A stretch of 64,000 bases of DNA from Streptomyces sp. L-9-10 (GTDB taxonomy: Bacteria; Actinomycetota; Actinomycetes; Streptomycetales; Streptomycetaceae): NCBI RefSeq assembly GCF_004151105.1, contig NZ_PHRF01000066.1, forward strand, positions 35,127-99,126, in the 5' to 3' direction. The number at the start of each line of letters is the position of its first letter. The first letter of the stretch is position 1. The translations under genes and the position numbers were made by a program. This document shows, piece by piece, positions 7,516 to 16,118 of the stretch. The notes under the pieces were generated by a model, which saw nothing but the letters and a program-made list of their open reading frames with translations, ran no database searches and was not told where the DNA came from.

Positions 7516-8949
7516 GTGACACTCTCGTTCCGGCAGGCCGGCTGGCTCTGCGCCGTACTCAGTCTCTGCGCGCTGCTCGCCGTGCCCGGCTCCCTTCCGG
7601 GCCTGAGCGGTGACGCGCGGCTCACCCTGGGCGTCTTCGCCCTCGCCACCTGCGCCTGGATCGCCACCCCGGTGGACGACACGTATATCGCCCTGGGCGC
7701 CGGGCTCGCGCTGACCGCGACCGGTGTGATCAGCAGCGAGACACTGTTCGCCACGCTCGGCGACGAGACGGTGTGGCTGCTGATCTGCGCGTTCGTCCTG
7801 GCGGCCGCGGTCACGGGGACCGGGCTCGCGGGACGGGCCGCGGCCTTCCTGGTCGGCGGCGCCCGTACCGTACGGCAGTTGACGCATCTGACCACGGCCG
7901 CGCTGGTCGTCACCGCCTTCGCCGTACCGGCCACCTCCGGGCGCGCGGCCCTCGCCCTGCCGGTCTTCCTGGCGCTCGCCAAGGCGCTCGCCGACCGCAC
8001 CCGGCTCGTCGTCATGCTCGCGCTGCTCTTCCCGACCGTCATCCTGCTCTCCGCCATCGCCACGCTGATCGGCGCGGGCGCGCATCTGATCACCGTCAGC
8101 GTGCTGTGGGAGCAGACCGGACAGCGGCTGGGGTTTGTCGAATGGCTGCTGCTCGGGCTGCCGCTCGCCGTCGTCTCCTCGCATCTCGCCGCCGAGGCGG
8201 TGCTCCTGACGACCACCACACGCGCCGACCGGCGCGGACCCGTCCGCATCACCGCCGCGGAGATCCAGGAGCACTCGGGCACCCCGGTCGACGGCCCGCT
8301 GACCTCGTCGGAGGCGCGGTGCGCGCTGCTGCTCGGGACCGTGGTCGTGCTGTGGTGCAGCGAGCCACTGCACGGGGTGTCCCCCGCGGTGGTCGCGCTG
8401 ATCGGCGCGGTCGTCGCCGCGTCCCCCGCGCTCGGGACCGTCGGCCTCAAGGACGGTCTGCGGACCGTGCCCTGGCCGCTGCTGCTCTTCATGGCGGCGA
8501 CCATGGCGATGGGGGTCGCCCTCGCCGAGTCGGGAGCCGCCGCGTGGCTGGTCGGCTGGGTGCCCGGCGGCTCCGCCGTCCCCCCGTGGGCGTTCCTCAC
8601 CGGGGTGGTGCTGATCAGTACGGCCGCCCATCTGGCCCTTCAGTCCCGCTCGGCCAGATCCTCCGTACTGGTGCCGCTGGTGGTCGTCGCGGCCATCGGC
8701 GCCGGTGTCAACCCGATGGCCGCCGCGCTCGCCTCGACGGCCGCGGCCGGGTTCTGCCACACCCTGCCCGCCTCCGCGAAACCCGTCGCGCTCTTCGCCG
8801 ACCTGCCCGGCACCCCCACCTACACCCCGCGTGATCTGCTCCGGCTCTCCGCCGTGCTCGCACCGCTCACAGCAGCCCTCGTCCTGCTCTTCGCCCTCGC
8901 CGTCTGGCCACTGCTCGGCGTGCCCGTTCGTCTGGAGACCCAGCCATGA
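7516..8949 (+). CDS. SLC13/DASS-like anion permease
   Basis: The 477-aa polytopic protein has roughly a dozen hydrophobic helices and the two-repeat layout of the DASS/SLC13 and related ion-transporter clan. LFATLGDETVWLLICAFVLA in the first half resembles the conserved input helix region, and the second half carries another hydrophobic core (LLLFMAATMAMGVALAES). Family members move dicarboxylates, sulfate or similar anions with Na+ or H+. The stop overlaps glycerate kinase by four bases (ATGA), so uptake of glycerate or another C3/C4 acid is a reasonable inference. GTG at 7516 is the start. Confidence 0.75.
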   Translation: MTLSFRQAGWLCAVLSLCALLAVPGSLPGLSGDARLTLGVFALATCAWIATPVDDTYIALGAGLALTATGVISSETLFATLGDETVWLLICAFVLAAAVTGTGLAGRAAAFLVGGARTVRQLTHLTTAALVVTAFAVPATSGRAALALPVFLALAKALADRTRLVVMLALLFPTVILLSAIATLIGAGAHLITVSVLWEQTGQRLGFVEWLLLGLPLAVVSSHLAAEAVLLTTTTRADRRGPVRITAAEIQEHSGTPVDGPLTSSEARCALLLGTVVVLWCSEPLHGVSPAVVALIGAVVAASPALGTVGLKDGLRTVPWPLLLFMAATMAMGVALAESGAAAWLVGWVPGGSAVPPWAFLTGVVLISTAAHLALQSRSARSSVLVPLVVVAAIGAGVNPMAAALASTAAAGFCHTLPASAKPVALFADLPGTPTYTPRDLLRLSAVLAPLTAALVLLFALAVWPLLGVPVRLETQP

Positions 8950-10121
8950 GCTACCGCATCGCCATCGCCCCCAGCGGCTTCAAGGAATCCCTGTCCGCCC
9001 GCCAGGTCGCCGAGTCCATCGCCGAGGGCCTGCTCAGGGTGGTGCCCGACGCGGAGGTCGATCTGATCCCGCTGGTGGACGGCGGCGAGGGCACCGCCGA
9101 GGCGCTGGCCGCCGCGACCGGCGGCCGACTGGTCCCGTACACCGCGACCGGCCCGGTCGGTGACCCCGTCGGCAGCCACTTCGCGCTCCTCGGGAACACC
9201 GCGCCCGGTACGGCGACCGCCGTCGTCGAAATGGCCGCCGTCGCGGGCCTCTCGCTCGTACCGGCCGACCGGCGCGACCCCGGCACCACCACGACCCACG
9301 GCGTCGGCCAGCTCATCGGCGCCGCGCTGGACCTGGGCGTCCGGCGCGTCCTCGTCGGCTGCGGTGACTCCGGAACGTCCGACGGCGGCGCCGGGGCACT
9401 GCGCGCACTGGGCGCCCGGCTCCTGGACCGCCGCGGCCGGGAACTGCCCCCGGGCGGCGCGGCGCTGCGCGCACTCGACCGGATCGACACGAGCGGACTC
9501 GACCCGCGGCTGTCCGGCACCGAACTGCTCGTCGCCTGCAATCCGTTCAACGTCCTGTGCGGCCCGCGCGGGGTGGCCCGGGTGTTCGGCCCGCAGAAGG
9601 GCGCCGGCCCTGCCCTGGTGGAGGAACTGTCCCTGGCGCTCGAACACTGGGCGGCCGTCCTCACCCGGGACCTGTCCCCCGGAACCGACCTGCGCACCGC
9701 CCCCGGCACGGGCGCCTCCGGCGGTCTGGGAGCCGGTCTGGCCGCCCTCGGCGCCCGGCTCCTGCCCCGCTTCGACGTCCTGCTCGACCGGCTCGACCTC
9801 GACGCCCGGCTGGCCCGCGCCGATCTGGTGATCACCGCCGAGGGCGCGCTCGACCACCAGACCGTACGCGGCAAGATCCCGGCCGAAGTGGCCCGCCGCG
9901 CCCACGCGTCCGGAGTGCCGGTCCTGGTGCTGGCCGGCACCATCGGGCAGGGCGCGCACGAGGTGCGGGCCGTGGGGGTCGACGCGTACAGCTCGATCCT
10001 GCCCGCGCCGGTGGCACTGCCCGAAGCCCTCGACCGCGGCGGCGAGTTCCTCGCCGACGCGACCGAACGCGCCCTGCGGATGGTCCTGCTGGGCACCCGC
10101 CTCGCGCCCGTCGCGGCCTGA
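8946..10121 (+). CDS. glxK: Glycerate kinase (GlxK/GarK family)
   Basis: The 391-aa enzyme phosphorylates D-glycerate with ATP, probably to 2-phosphoglycerate as in the GarK/GlxK family. Family landmarks are IAPSGFKESLSARQVAESIAEG at the N-terminus, DGGEGTAEAL, the substrate loop GCGDSGTSDGG, and the C-terminal ITAEGALDHQT with KIPAEVARRA. Length matches the family. It is translationally coupled to the upstream permease, suggesting a two-gene uptake and phosphorylation unit. It converges on the aminotransferase gene; the stop codons are separated by one base. Confidence 0.93.
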   Translation: MSYRIAIAPSGFKESLSARQVAESIAEGLLRVVPDAEVDLIPLVDGGEGTAEALAAATGGRLVPYTATGPVGDPVGSHFALLGNTAPGTATAVVEMAAVAGLSLVPADRRDPGTTTTHGVGQLIGAALDLGVRRVLVGCGDSGTSDGGAGALRALGARLLDRRGRELPPGGAALRALDRIDTSGLDPRLSGTELLVACNPFNVLCGPRGVARVFGPQKGAGPALVEELSLALEHWAAVLTRDLSPGTDLRTAPGTGASGGLGAGLAALGARLLPRFDVLLDRLDLDARLARADLVITAEGALDHQTVRGKIPAEVARRAHASGVPVLVLAGTIGQGAHEVRAVGVDAYSSILPAPVALPEALDRGGEFLADATERALRMVLLGTRLAPVAA

Positions 10122-10122
10122 A

Positions 10123-11505
10123 TCAGCCGCGGTCGGGGACGCAGCGGCCGTCCTCCGTACGGTAGTTCCACCGCGCGCCGTCGGTCACCAGCTCCCGCAC
10201 GGCCCGGACGAACCGGTCCACATGCTCGTCCGGCGTCCCGGCGCCGAAGCTGACCCGGATCGCGTTGAGCGACCGCTCGCCCGGCTCGGCCTCCGGGGCG
10301 CCGCACTCCCCCGGGTCCTGCGGGTCGCTGCCCAGCAGCGTCCGTACCAGCGGGTGGGCGCAGAAGAGCCCGTCCCGTACGCCGATGCCGTACTCCGCGG
10401 AGAGCGCGGCGGCGAAGTGCGAGCTGTTCCACCCCTCGACCACGAACGAGAGCACCCCGACCCGCGGCGCGTCGTCGCCGAACAGCGAGAGCACCTTCAC
10501 CTCGGGCACCCCGGCCAGCCCCTCCCGCACCCGGGCCACGAGCCGCTGCTCGCGCGCCACCAGCGCGTCGAACCCGGCGTCGGTGAGCGCCTTGCAGGCC
10601 GAGGCGATCGCGTACACCCCGATGACATTGGGCGAACCGGCCTCATGACGGGCCGCCGTGGTGTGCCAGTCGACATCCACCCCGCCGTCGGCCCGGCGCG
10701 CCACCTTGCGGCTGGCGCCGCCCCCGGCGAGATACGGCTCCGCGTCCTGGAGCCAGTCGGCCCGCCCCGCGAGCACCCCGGAACCGAACGGCGCGTACAG
10801 CTTGTGCCCGGAGAAGGCCACCCAGTCGACCTCCAGCTCGGCGATGTCCACGGGGTGGTGCGGCGCGAGCTGAGCGGCGTCCAGCACGATACGGGCGCCC
10901 CCCGCGTGCGCGGCGGCGGCCAACTCCCGTACGGGCCACAGCTCGCCGGTCACATTGGACGCACCGGTCACACAGACCAGCGCCGGCCCCGCGGCCTCCC
11001 GCCCGGCGAGCGCCCGCTCCAGCGTGGCGACGGCCTCGCCCGGCGTCCTGGGAGCGTTCAGATACGTCACCCGCGCGTCCCGCCACGGCAGCAGGGACGC
11101 GTGATGCTCGGTCTCGAACACGAACACCTCGCACTCCGCGGGGAGCACGGCCGCCAGCAGATTGAGCGAGTCGGTGGTCGAGCGGGTGAAGACGACCTGG
11201 TCATCGGGGCGGCAGCCGAGGAACTCCGCGACCGTGCGGCGGCTGTTCTCGAACAGATCCGTGGAGAGCTGCGAGAGATAACCGGCGCCCCGGTGGACAC
11301 TGCCGTAGTACGGGGCGTACGCGGCGACGTCGTCCCACACACGCTGAAGGGCGGGGGCGCTGGCGGCGTAGTCGAGCGCGGCGTAGGTGACCTCGCCACC
11401 GGTGACGAGCGGGACGCTCACCTCTCGCCCGAGCACCGGCAGCGGGGCGGCGCAGGCGGGGTCGTCGGAGAGGGTCGTGGTGACGGCGTTCGGGCGTGCG
11501 GACAT
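10123..11505 (-). CDS. Class V aminotransferase (cysteine-desulfurase-like) under a SAM-IV riboswitch
   Basis: The 460-aa PLP enzyme has the class V fold: FTRSTTDSLNLLAAVLP early, VLDAAQLAPHHPVDI for the cofactor Asp/Gln, and the Schiff-base Lys in FSGHKLYAPFGSG. The ATG at 11505 has GGGAG eight bases upstream. The SAM-IV aptamer at 11755-11842 lies about 250 nt upstream on the same strand, so expression should fall when S-adenosylmethionine is plentiful. That ties the enzyme to sulfur or methionine metabolism, for example sulfur mobilisation or Met/Cys interconversion. The exact substrate cannot be read from sequence. It converges on glxK. Confidence 0.88.
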   Translation of the reverse strand: MSARPNAVTTTLSDDPACAAPLPVLGREVSVPLVTGGEVTYAALDYAASAPALQRVWDDVAAYAPYYGSVHRGAGYLSQLSTDLFENSRRTVAEFLGCRPDDQVVFTRSTTDSLNLLAAVLPAECEVFVFETEHHASLLPWRDARVTYLNAPRTPGEAVATLERALAGREAAGPALVCVTGASNVTGELWPVRELAAAAHAGGARIVLDAAQLAPHHPVDIAELEVDWVAFSGHKLYAPFGSGVLAGRADWLQDAEPYLAGGGASRKVARRADGGVDVDWHTTAARHEAGSPNVIGVYAIASACKALTDAGFDALVAREQRLVARVREGLAGVPEVKVLSLFGDDAPRVGVLSFVVEGWNSSHFAAALSAEYGIGVRDGLFCAHPLVRTLLGSDPQDPGECGAPEAEPGERSLNAIRVSFGAGTPDEHVDRFVRAVRELVTDGARWNYRTEDGRCVPDRG

Positions 11506-11658
11506 GGCGATATCTCCCGGCGGGACAAGTCGGAACGGCTTCAAGTCCCCACGAGGCGCGGCTGTGCCGCGGTGCGCGGCTCCGCCGCGGTGGTCGCGGG
11601 GGTGTGCCTCAACGCACGGGTCGCCGTGCGGAGGTGTTGAAGAGGGGGCGCGATCGCC

Positions 11659-11679
11659 CTAACGCATTCGCTTGCTCAC
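11659..11679 (-). other. Candidate six-codon leader peptide ORF in the aminotransferase leader
   Basis: Between the SAM-IV aptamer and the aminotransferase start is a very short reading frame, GTG-AGC-AAG-CGA-ATG-CGT-TAG. It has GGAG seven bases before the GTG. Nothing shows that it is translated; it may be chance. If real, it could couple leader translation to downstream expression. Confidence 0.25.
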
Positions 11680-11701
11680 GAGACTGCTCCCTTGAGGACC
11701 A

Positions 11702-11725
11702 GGACCCCAAAGGTGGCAGGGGTCC
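11702..11725 (-). terminator. Hairpin just downstream of the SAM-IV aptamer (possible expression platform)
   Basis: GGACCCC and GGGGTCC form a perfect 7-bp stem around a 10-nt loop, 30 nt after the aptamer on the minus strand. It has no U run. It may act as a Rho-independent-like terminator or as part of the riboswitch switching region. Confidence 0.4.
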
Positions 11726-11754
11726 GCGCTTGCCGCAGACCTCGCTGCCTACGG

Positions 11755-11842
11755 CCTGGTCTTCACCCGGGGCACCCCGCCACGGACGGAGGGTTGCCGG
11801 ACAGCGAGCCGGGGCCTTAATCGCTGTCGCTCATGACCTTGC
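11755..11842 (-). promoter_or_regulatory. SAM-IV riboswitch
   Basis: On the minus strand the sequence runs GGTCATGAGCGACAGCG, GGCCCCGGCTCGCTGTC, GGCAACCCTCC and GGGGTGCCCCGGGTGAAGACC, in that order. GGTC pairs with GACC to close the aptamer, GACAGCG pairs with CGCTGTC, and the GGCAACCCTCC and GTGCCCCGGGTGA blocks are the conserved SAM-binding core and pseudoknot partners of the actinobacterial SAM-IV class. It precedes the class V aminotransferase. Ligand: S-adenosylmethionine; it usually turns expression off. Identified from remembered consensus, not from a covariance search. Confidence 0.88.
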
Positions 11843-11940
11843 CGGAGAGTATGCCATATGGGTGGCGGGGGGGTGGGTTGCGGTCGCCGGGTTGCGGTCT
11901 CGTTGTCGTGGGCCGGGGTCCGGGGCCTCCGGAGGCACAT

Positions 11941-12006
11941 GTCCGGACTGCATGCTGTGCTTTCCCGGGGGACACCCCCGGGAAAGCACAGCATGCAGTC
12001 CCGGAC
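11941..12006. repeat. 27-bp perfect inverted repeat with 3-nt loop (extends to 31 bp with one bulge)
   Basis: Left arm 11945-11971 and right arm 11975-12001 are exact reverse complements around the loop ACA. GTCC (11941-11944) pairs further with GGAC (12003-12006) if one C is bulged. The arms contain GCATGC and end in CCCGGGGG/CCCCCGGG at the tip. It lies 180 nt beyond the trpD stop and just upstream of the SAM-IV leader. It could terminate trpD transcription or be a small palindromic repeat element; no U tract follows. Confidence 0.95.
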
Positions 12007-12029
12007 ACGAGCCTCGGAGCGCCACCCGG

Positions 12030-12180
12030 CAACAACCCGCGCCCGACCACCGGCCCGAGCCAAAACGCACCCCGGACCGCGCCCCCGCCGGAGGCGCACC
12101 GCGCAACCCGGCCACAACCCGCACACAACCACCGGCCCCAGCCAAAACGCACCCGCACCCAGCAACCCGCCGGACGGCGA
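12030..12180 (+). repeat. Dispersed repeat, copy A (two internal units)
   Basis: Two related units are seen: CCGGCCCGAGCCAAAACGCAC near 12050-12070 and CGGCCCCAGCCAAAACGCAC near 12140-12160. They are separated by GCCGGAGGCGCACCGCG and ACAACCCGCACACAACCACC. The same words occur in reverse orientation at 63860-64000, at the other end of the window. No reading frame is supported. It looks like an intergenic repeat family. Confidence 0.8.
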
Positions 12181-12184
12181 ACCG

Positions 12185-13249
12185 CTACGACTGCGACGAC
12201 GCGATCCAGCGGGCGAGAGCCCGCCCCGCCTCGCCCGAGTCGATCGACTCCGCCGCCCTCTCCATCCCCGCCGACAGCTGCGCCTCCAGCGACTCCCCCG
12301 TCGGATCCAGCGCCACCAGCGCCGCCGCCGAGTTCAGTAGCACCGCGTCCCGCACCGGCCCCGTCTCGCCCGCCAGCAGCCGCCGCGCGACATCCGCGTT
12401 GTACGACGCGTCCGCGCCCCGCAGCGCCTCCACGGGCACCACTTCCAGGCCCACGTCCCGCGGGTCGAACGTCTCCTCGGACACCTTGCCGTCCCGGACG
12501 ATCCATACCCGCGACGTCGCGGTGGTGGTCAGCTCATCGAGGCCGTCGTCGCCGCGGAAGACCAGCGCGGAGGAGCCGCGCTCGGCCAGTACGCCCGCGA
12601 CGATCGGTGCCATCCGGGCGTCGGCGACGCCCGTCGCCTGTGCGCGTACCTTCGCCGGGTTGGTGAGCGGGCCCAGGAAGTTGAAGGTGGTGCGGATGCC
12701 CAACTCGCCTCGCGCGGCGGCCACATGACGCAGCGCGGGGTGGAACTTCACGGCGAAGCAGAAGGTGATGCCCGCTTCCTCGGCGACCTCGGCGACCCGC
12801 TGGGGGGTCAGTTCCAGGTTGACGCCGAGCTTCTCCAGTACGTCGGAGGCTCCGCTCGCCGAGGACGCGGCGCGGTTGCCGTGCTTGACGACCTTCGCGC
12901 CGGTGCCGGCGACCACGATCGACGACATGGTCGAGATATTGACGGTCTTGGCGCCGTCGCCGCCGGTGCCGACGATGTCGACGGTCCTGCCGGGCACCTC
13001 GATCAGATTGGCGTGCGCGTACATCGCGCGGACGAGGCCGCTGATCTCCGCGACCGTCTCGCCCTTGGCCCGCAGCGCGACGACGAAGCCGGCGATCTGG
13101 GCGTCGGTGGCCTCGCCGCGCATGATCCGGTCCATCGCCCAGGCGGTGGCGTCCGCGCTCTGGTCGGCGCCGCTCAGCAGCGCGTCCAGTACGCGGGGCC
13201 AGGTGCGGGCCGCCGTGGTGTCGCCTCCGACGGGGGTCACAGCGCTCAT
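12185..13249 (-). CDS. trpD: Anthranilate phosphoribosyltransferase
   Basis: The 354-aa enzyme transfers phosphoribose from PRPP to anthranilate in tryptophan synthesis. It shows the PRPP loop DIVGTGGDGAKTVNIST, KHGNRAASSASGASDVLE and the anthranilate-site region RTTFNFLGPLTNPA, all typical of TrpD. Its length agrees with the family. The ATG at 13249 has AGGAG upstream. It stands alone here rather than in a trp operon, downstream of and on the same strand as qcrB but separated from it by a strong terminator. Confidence 0.96.
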   Translation of the reverse strand: MSAVTPVGGDTTAARTWPRVLDALLSGADQSADATAWAMDRIMRGEATDAQIAGFVVALRAKGETVAEISGLVRAMYAHANLIEVPGRTVDIVGTGGDGAKTVNISTMSSIVVAGTGAKVVKHGNRAASSASGASDVLEKLGVNLELTPQRVAEVAEEAGITFCFAVKFHPALRHVAAARGELGIRTTFNFLGPLTNPAKVRAQATGVADARMAPIVAGVLAERGSSALVFRGDDGLDELTTTATSRVWIVRDGKVSEETFDPRDVGLEVVPVEALRGADASYNADVARRLLAGETGPVRDAVLLNSAAALVALDPTGESLEAQLSAGMERAAESIDSGEAGRALARWIASSQS

Positions 13250-13364
13250 GCTCGCTCCTGGGTGTCCGGTTCCACTGCGTGGGCCTTGTGTGCGGCCTGT
13301 GGTCAGCCTATCGGCGTGTACCGGCGCGCAGGGCGGATGCCCGTACTCCGGAACAGGACGTACG

Positions 13365-13414
13365 CCGAGGGCCCCGGCCGGTTCCCTCGCGGGAGACCGG
13401 GCCGGGGCCCTCGG
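13365..13414 (-). terminator. Strong GC-rich hairpin after qcrB
   Basis: CCGAGGGCCCCGGCC at 13365-13379 pairs with GGCCGGGGCCCTCGG at 13400-13414, one of the longest simple stems near an operon end here. It lies 30 nt past the qcrB stop and separates the respiratory operon from trpD. There is no U tract, as is common in Streptomyces. Confidence 0.8.
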
Positions 13415-13443
13415 TGGTGGCGACCTGGTGAGGCCGGGTGGGA

Positions 13444-15069
13444 TCAGTGGTGGCCGTGGCCGCTGGTGATCTCCTTGTATTCCTCGGCGGTGGGCTTGGG
13501 AATCTGGTTGCCCTCGCCGTAGTAGCCCTTGCTCAGCTTCGTCCGGAGCTTCTCGCCGGGGCTCACCTTGCGCTCCACGCCGTTCTCGTCGACCGAGGGG
13601 CCGATCTCGGCCGGCTCGTACTGCTCGTGGGCGGTGAGCTTGTGCAGGTCTCCCTGCTCCAGCGGGGTGTGGACCTCGATGAACTCACCGTGCGGCAGCC
13701 GCTTGATGACACCGGACTCGCGTCCGTGCAGCACCTTCTCGGCGTCGCGCCGCTGGAGACCCAGGCAGATCCGCTTGGTGACGATGAAGGCGATGACCGG
13801 TCCGACGAAGAAGGCGATCCGGACGAACCAGGTGATCGCGTTGATCGACAGATGGAAGTGCGTCGCCCACAGGTCGTTACCGCCACCCACCAGCAGGATG
13901 AAGTACCAGGTCAGCCACGCCACACCGAAGGCCGTACGAGTCGGTGCGTTGCGCGGGCGGTCCAGGATGTGGTGCTCGCGGTTGTCACGGGTGACCCAGG
14001 ACTCGATGAACGGATAGACCGCGATCGCGACCAGTACCAGCGGGAAGATCACCAGCGGGATGAAGACACCCAGGGCGAGGGTGTGTCCGGCGAAGTTGAT
14101 CTCCCAGCCGGGCATCACACGGATGAGTCCCTCGGAGAAGCCCATGTACCAGTCGGGCTGGGCGCCGGTGGACACCTGGTCGGGGCGGTACGGGCCGAGG
14201 GCCCAGATCGGGTTGATCGTGGCGATCGCGGAGACGATCGCGATCACACCGAAGACCAGGAAGAAGAAGCCTCCGGCCTTCGCCATGTAGACCGGCAGCA
14301 GCGGCATGCCCACGACGTTCTTGTTCGTACGGCCGGGGCCCGCGAACTGCGTGTGCTTGTGGTAGAAGACCAGGATCAGGTGGGCCACCACGAGGCCGAG
14401 CATGATGCCGGGCAGCAGCAGGATGTGGACCGAGTAGAACCGGGCCACGAAGTCGCCGCCGGGGAACTCCCCGCCGAACAGGAACATCGACAGATACGTT
14501 CCGACGACCGGCACCGACAGGACCGCGCCCTGCATGAACCGGACACCGGTACCGGAGAGCAGGTCGTCCGGGAGCGAGTAACCGGTGAACCCGGTGAACA
14601 TGCCCAGGACGAACAGCAGGAAGCCGAACAGCCAGTTGACCTCGCGCGGCTTGCGGAACGCGCCCGTGAAGAAGACGCGCATCATGTGGACCAGCATGGC
14701 CGCGAGGAAGATCAGCGCGGCCCAGTGGTGGATCTGCCGGATCAGCAGACCGCCGCGGACGTCGAAGCTGATGTCCATCGTGGAGGCGAACGCCTCCGAC
14801 ATCAGCACGCCCTGGAGCGGGACGTAGCTGCCGTGGTACTCCACCTCGTTCATCGACGGGTGGAAGAACAGCGTCAGGTACACACCCGTGAGGATGATGA
14901 TGATGAAGCTGTAGAGGCAGATCTCACCGAGCATGAAGGACCAGTGGTCCGGGAAGATCTTCCGCATGTTGGCCTTGGCCAGGCCGTAGATGCCCAGCCG
15001 GCCGTCCGCCCAGTCGGCGACCCGCTCACCGGCGGGCGCCTTGCGGTTCTTGTCGTCTGCGGTACTCAT
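13444..15069 (-). CDS. qcrB: Menaquinol-cytochrome c reductase cytochrome b subunit
   Basis: The 541-aa polytopic protein is the haem b subunit of the actinobacterial bc1 complex. It has the four haem-ligand histidines in paired helices (RQIHHWAALIFLAAMLVHMMRVFF and the VHILLLPGIMLGLVVAHLILVFYHKH region) and the quinol-oxidation site motif in RPDQ-type context after GPYRP. The C-terminal extension beyond the usual eight helices is typical of actinobacteria. It takes electrons from menaquinol and passes them to QcrA and QcrC in the membrane. It overlaps qcrA by four bases, the last gene of ctaE-qcrCAB. Confidence 0.97.
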   Translation of the reverse strand: MSTADDKNRKAPAGERVADWADGRLGIYGLAKANMRKIFPDHWSFMLGEICLYSFIIIILTGVYLTLFFHPSMNEVEYHGSYVPLQGVLMSEAFASTMDISFDVRGGLLIRQIHHWAALIFLAAMLVHMMRVFFTGAFRKPREVNWLFGFLLFVLGMFTGFTGYSLPDDLLSGTGVRFMQGAVLSVPVVGTYLSMFLFGGEFPGGDFVARFYSVHILLLPGIMLGLVVAHLILVFYHKHTQFAGPGRTNKNVVGMPLLPVYMAKAGGFFFLVFGVIAIVSAIATINPIWALGPYRPDQVSTGAQPDWYMGFSEGLIRVMPGWEINFAGHTLALGVFIPLVIFPLVLVAIAVYPFIESWVTRDNREHHILDRPRNAPTRTAFGVAWLTWYFILLVGGGNDLWATHFHLSINAITWFVRIAFFVGPVIAFIVTKRICLGLQRRDAEKVLHGRESGVIKRLPHGEFIEVHTPLEQGDLHKLTAHEQYEPAEIGPSVDENGVERKVSPGEKLRTKLSKGYYGEGNQIPKPTAEEYKEITSGHGHH

Positions 15070-16118
15070 CCGCGCTCCCAGAAGGCAGGGCCGACGGGCT
15101 CGTCGAAGTCGCCGAGCGCTTCGAGGTTGCCCTCGGCGTTCACACCGATACGCAGCTGCGGAAGGGCGTGACCGGCCGGGCCGAAGATGACGCGGGCGCC
15201 GTCGGAGAGGTCAAAGGTGGACTGGTGGCACGGGCACAGCACGTGGTGCGTCTGCTGCTCGTACAGGCTGATCGGGCAGCCGACATGGGTACAGATCTTC
15301 GAGTACGCCACGATCCCCTGGTGGGACCATTCGAGCTCGCGCTTGTCCTTGATCTCGTCCGGCTGGATCCGGACGATCATCAGGGCCGCCTTGGCGATCT
15401 GCTTCTGGAAGTCCTCGCTGTGCTCGTCGAGGCCCTCGGGCATGGCGAAGGTCAGCGAACCCACGACGATGTCCTCGGGGCGCAGCGGCTCATTGGTGTT
15501 CATGTTGATGAGCTCTTTGCCCTTGCGCCACAGCGTGGAGCGGAGCTTCTTCTCGGGCAGCGGGCCCAGGTCGCGCAGGAGCACCACGCCGGAGAGCGGC
15601 ACCAGCGCCAGCGCGCCGAACATCGTGTTGCGGATCAGCTTGCGCCGGCCGAAGCCGGACTCCGCCGCACCCGCCGCGAAGTCCTCCAGGACCTTCGCCT
15701 TGACCTCGGGCGTCGCCTCGATCGGGTGACGGTCGTCGGCGATCTCCACGTCCGACATCAGCGTGCGGGCCCAGTGGACCGCGCCGGCGCCGATGCAGAA
15801 GAGCGCGATGCCCAGGGTCAGGCCCAGCGAGAAGTTCAGGATGCTGACGTGGCCGAACGGGAAGATGTAGACGATCTTGTTGACCGGGAACGCCACGTAC
15901 GAGGCGATGAAGGCCACCGTCGCGATCATCGACAGCAGGAACAGGAAGGCGATCGCGCGCTCGGACCGCTTGGCCGCCCGCTCGTCGATGTCCTGCACCC
16001 GCGGCCGGTGGGCCGGCAGTCCCGGGTCGGCGAACGGGTCGTCCGTACGCTCCACCGCGGTGCCCGCGGCCCCCTGCTCGCTCGGCAGGTTCTCTGAAAT
16101 CTCTTCTTGGCTACTCAT
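15066..16118 (-). CDS. qcrA: Rieske iron-sulfur subunit of the bc1 complex
   Basis: The 350-aa subunit has three predicted transmembrane helices (about 60-85, 100-120 and 165-190), as in other actinobacterial QcrA, and a C-terminal Rieske domain. The 2Fe-2S ligands are in CTHVGCPISLYE and CPCHQSTFDLSDG. It carries electrons from menaquinol at QcrB towards the dihaem QcrC. Start and stop overlap qcrC and qcrB respectively (ATGA), so the three are translationally coupled. Confidence 0.97.
   Translation of the reverse strand: MSSQEEISENLPSEQGAAGTAVERTDDPFADPGLPAHRPRVQDIDERAAKRSERAIAFLFLLSMIATVAFIASYVAFPVNKIVYIFPFGHVSILNFSLGLTLGIALFCIGAGAVHWARTLMSDVEIADDRHPIEATPEVKAKVLEDFAAGAAESGFGRRKLIRNTMFGALALVPLSGVVLLRDLGPLPEKKLRSTLWRKGKELINMNTNEPLRPEDIVVGSLTFAMPEGLDEHSEDFQKQIAKAALMIVRIQPDEIKDKRELEWSHQGIVAYSKICTHVGCPISLYEQQTHHVLCPCHQSTFDLSDGARVIFGPAGHALPQLRIGVNAEGNLEALGDFDEPVGPAFWERG

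Noticed and set aside
11841..12184. Small coding gene in the gap between the aminotransferase and trpD
   Set aside because: Several open frames exist on both strands but all cross the hairpin and the repeats and are Pro/Arg/Thr-rich without a ribosome site.
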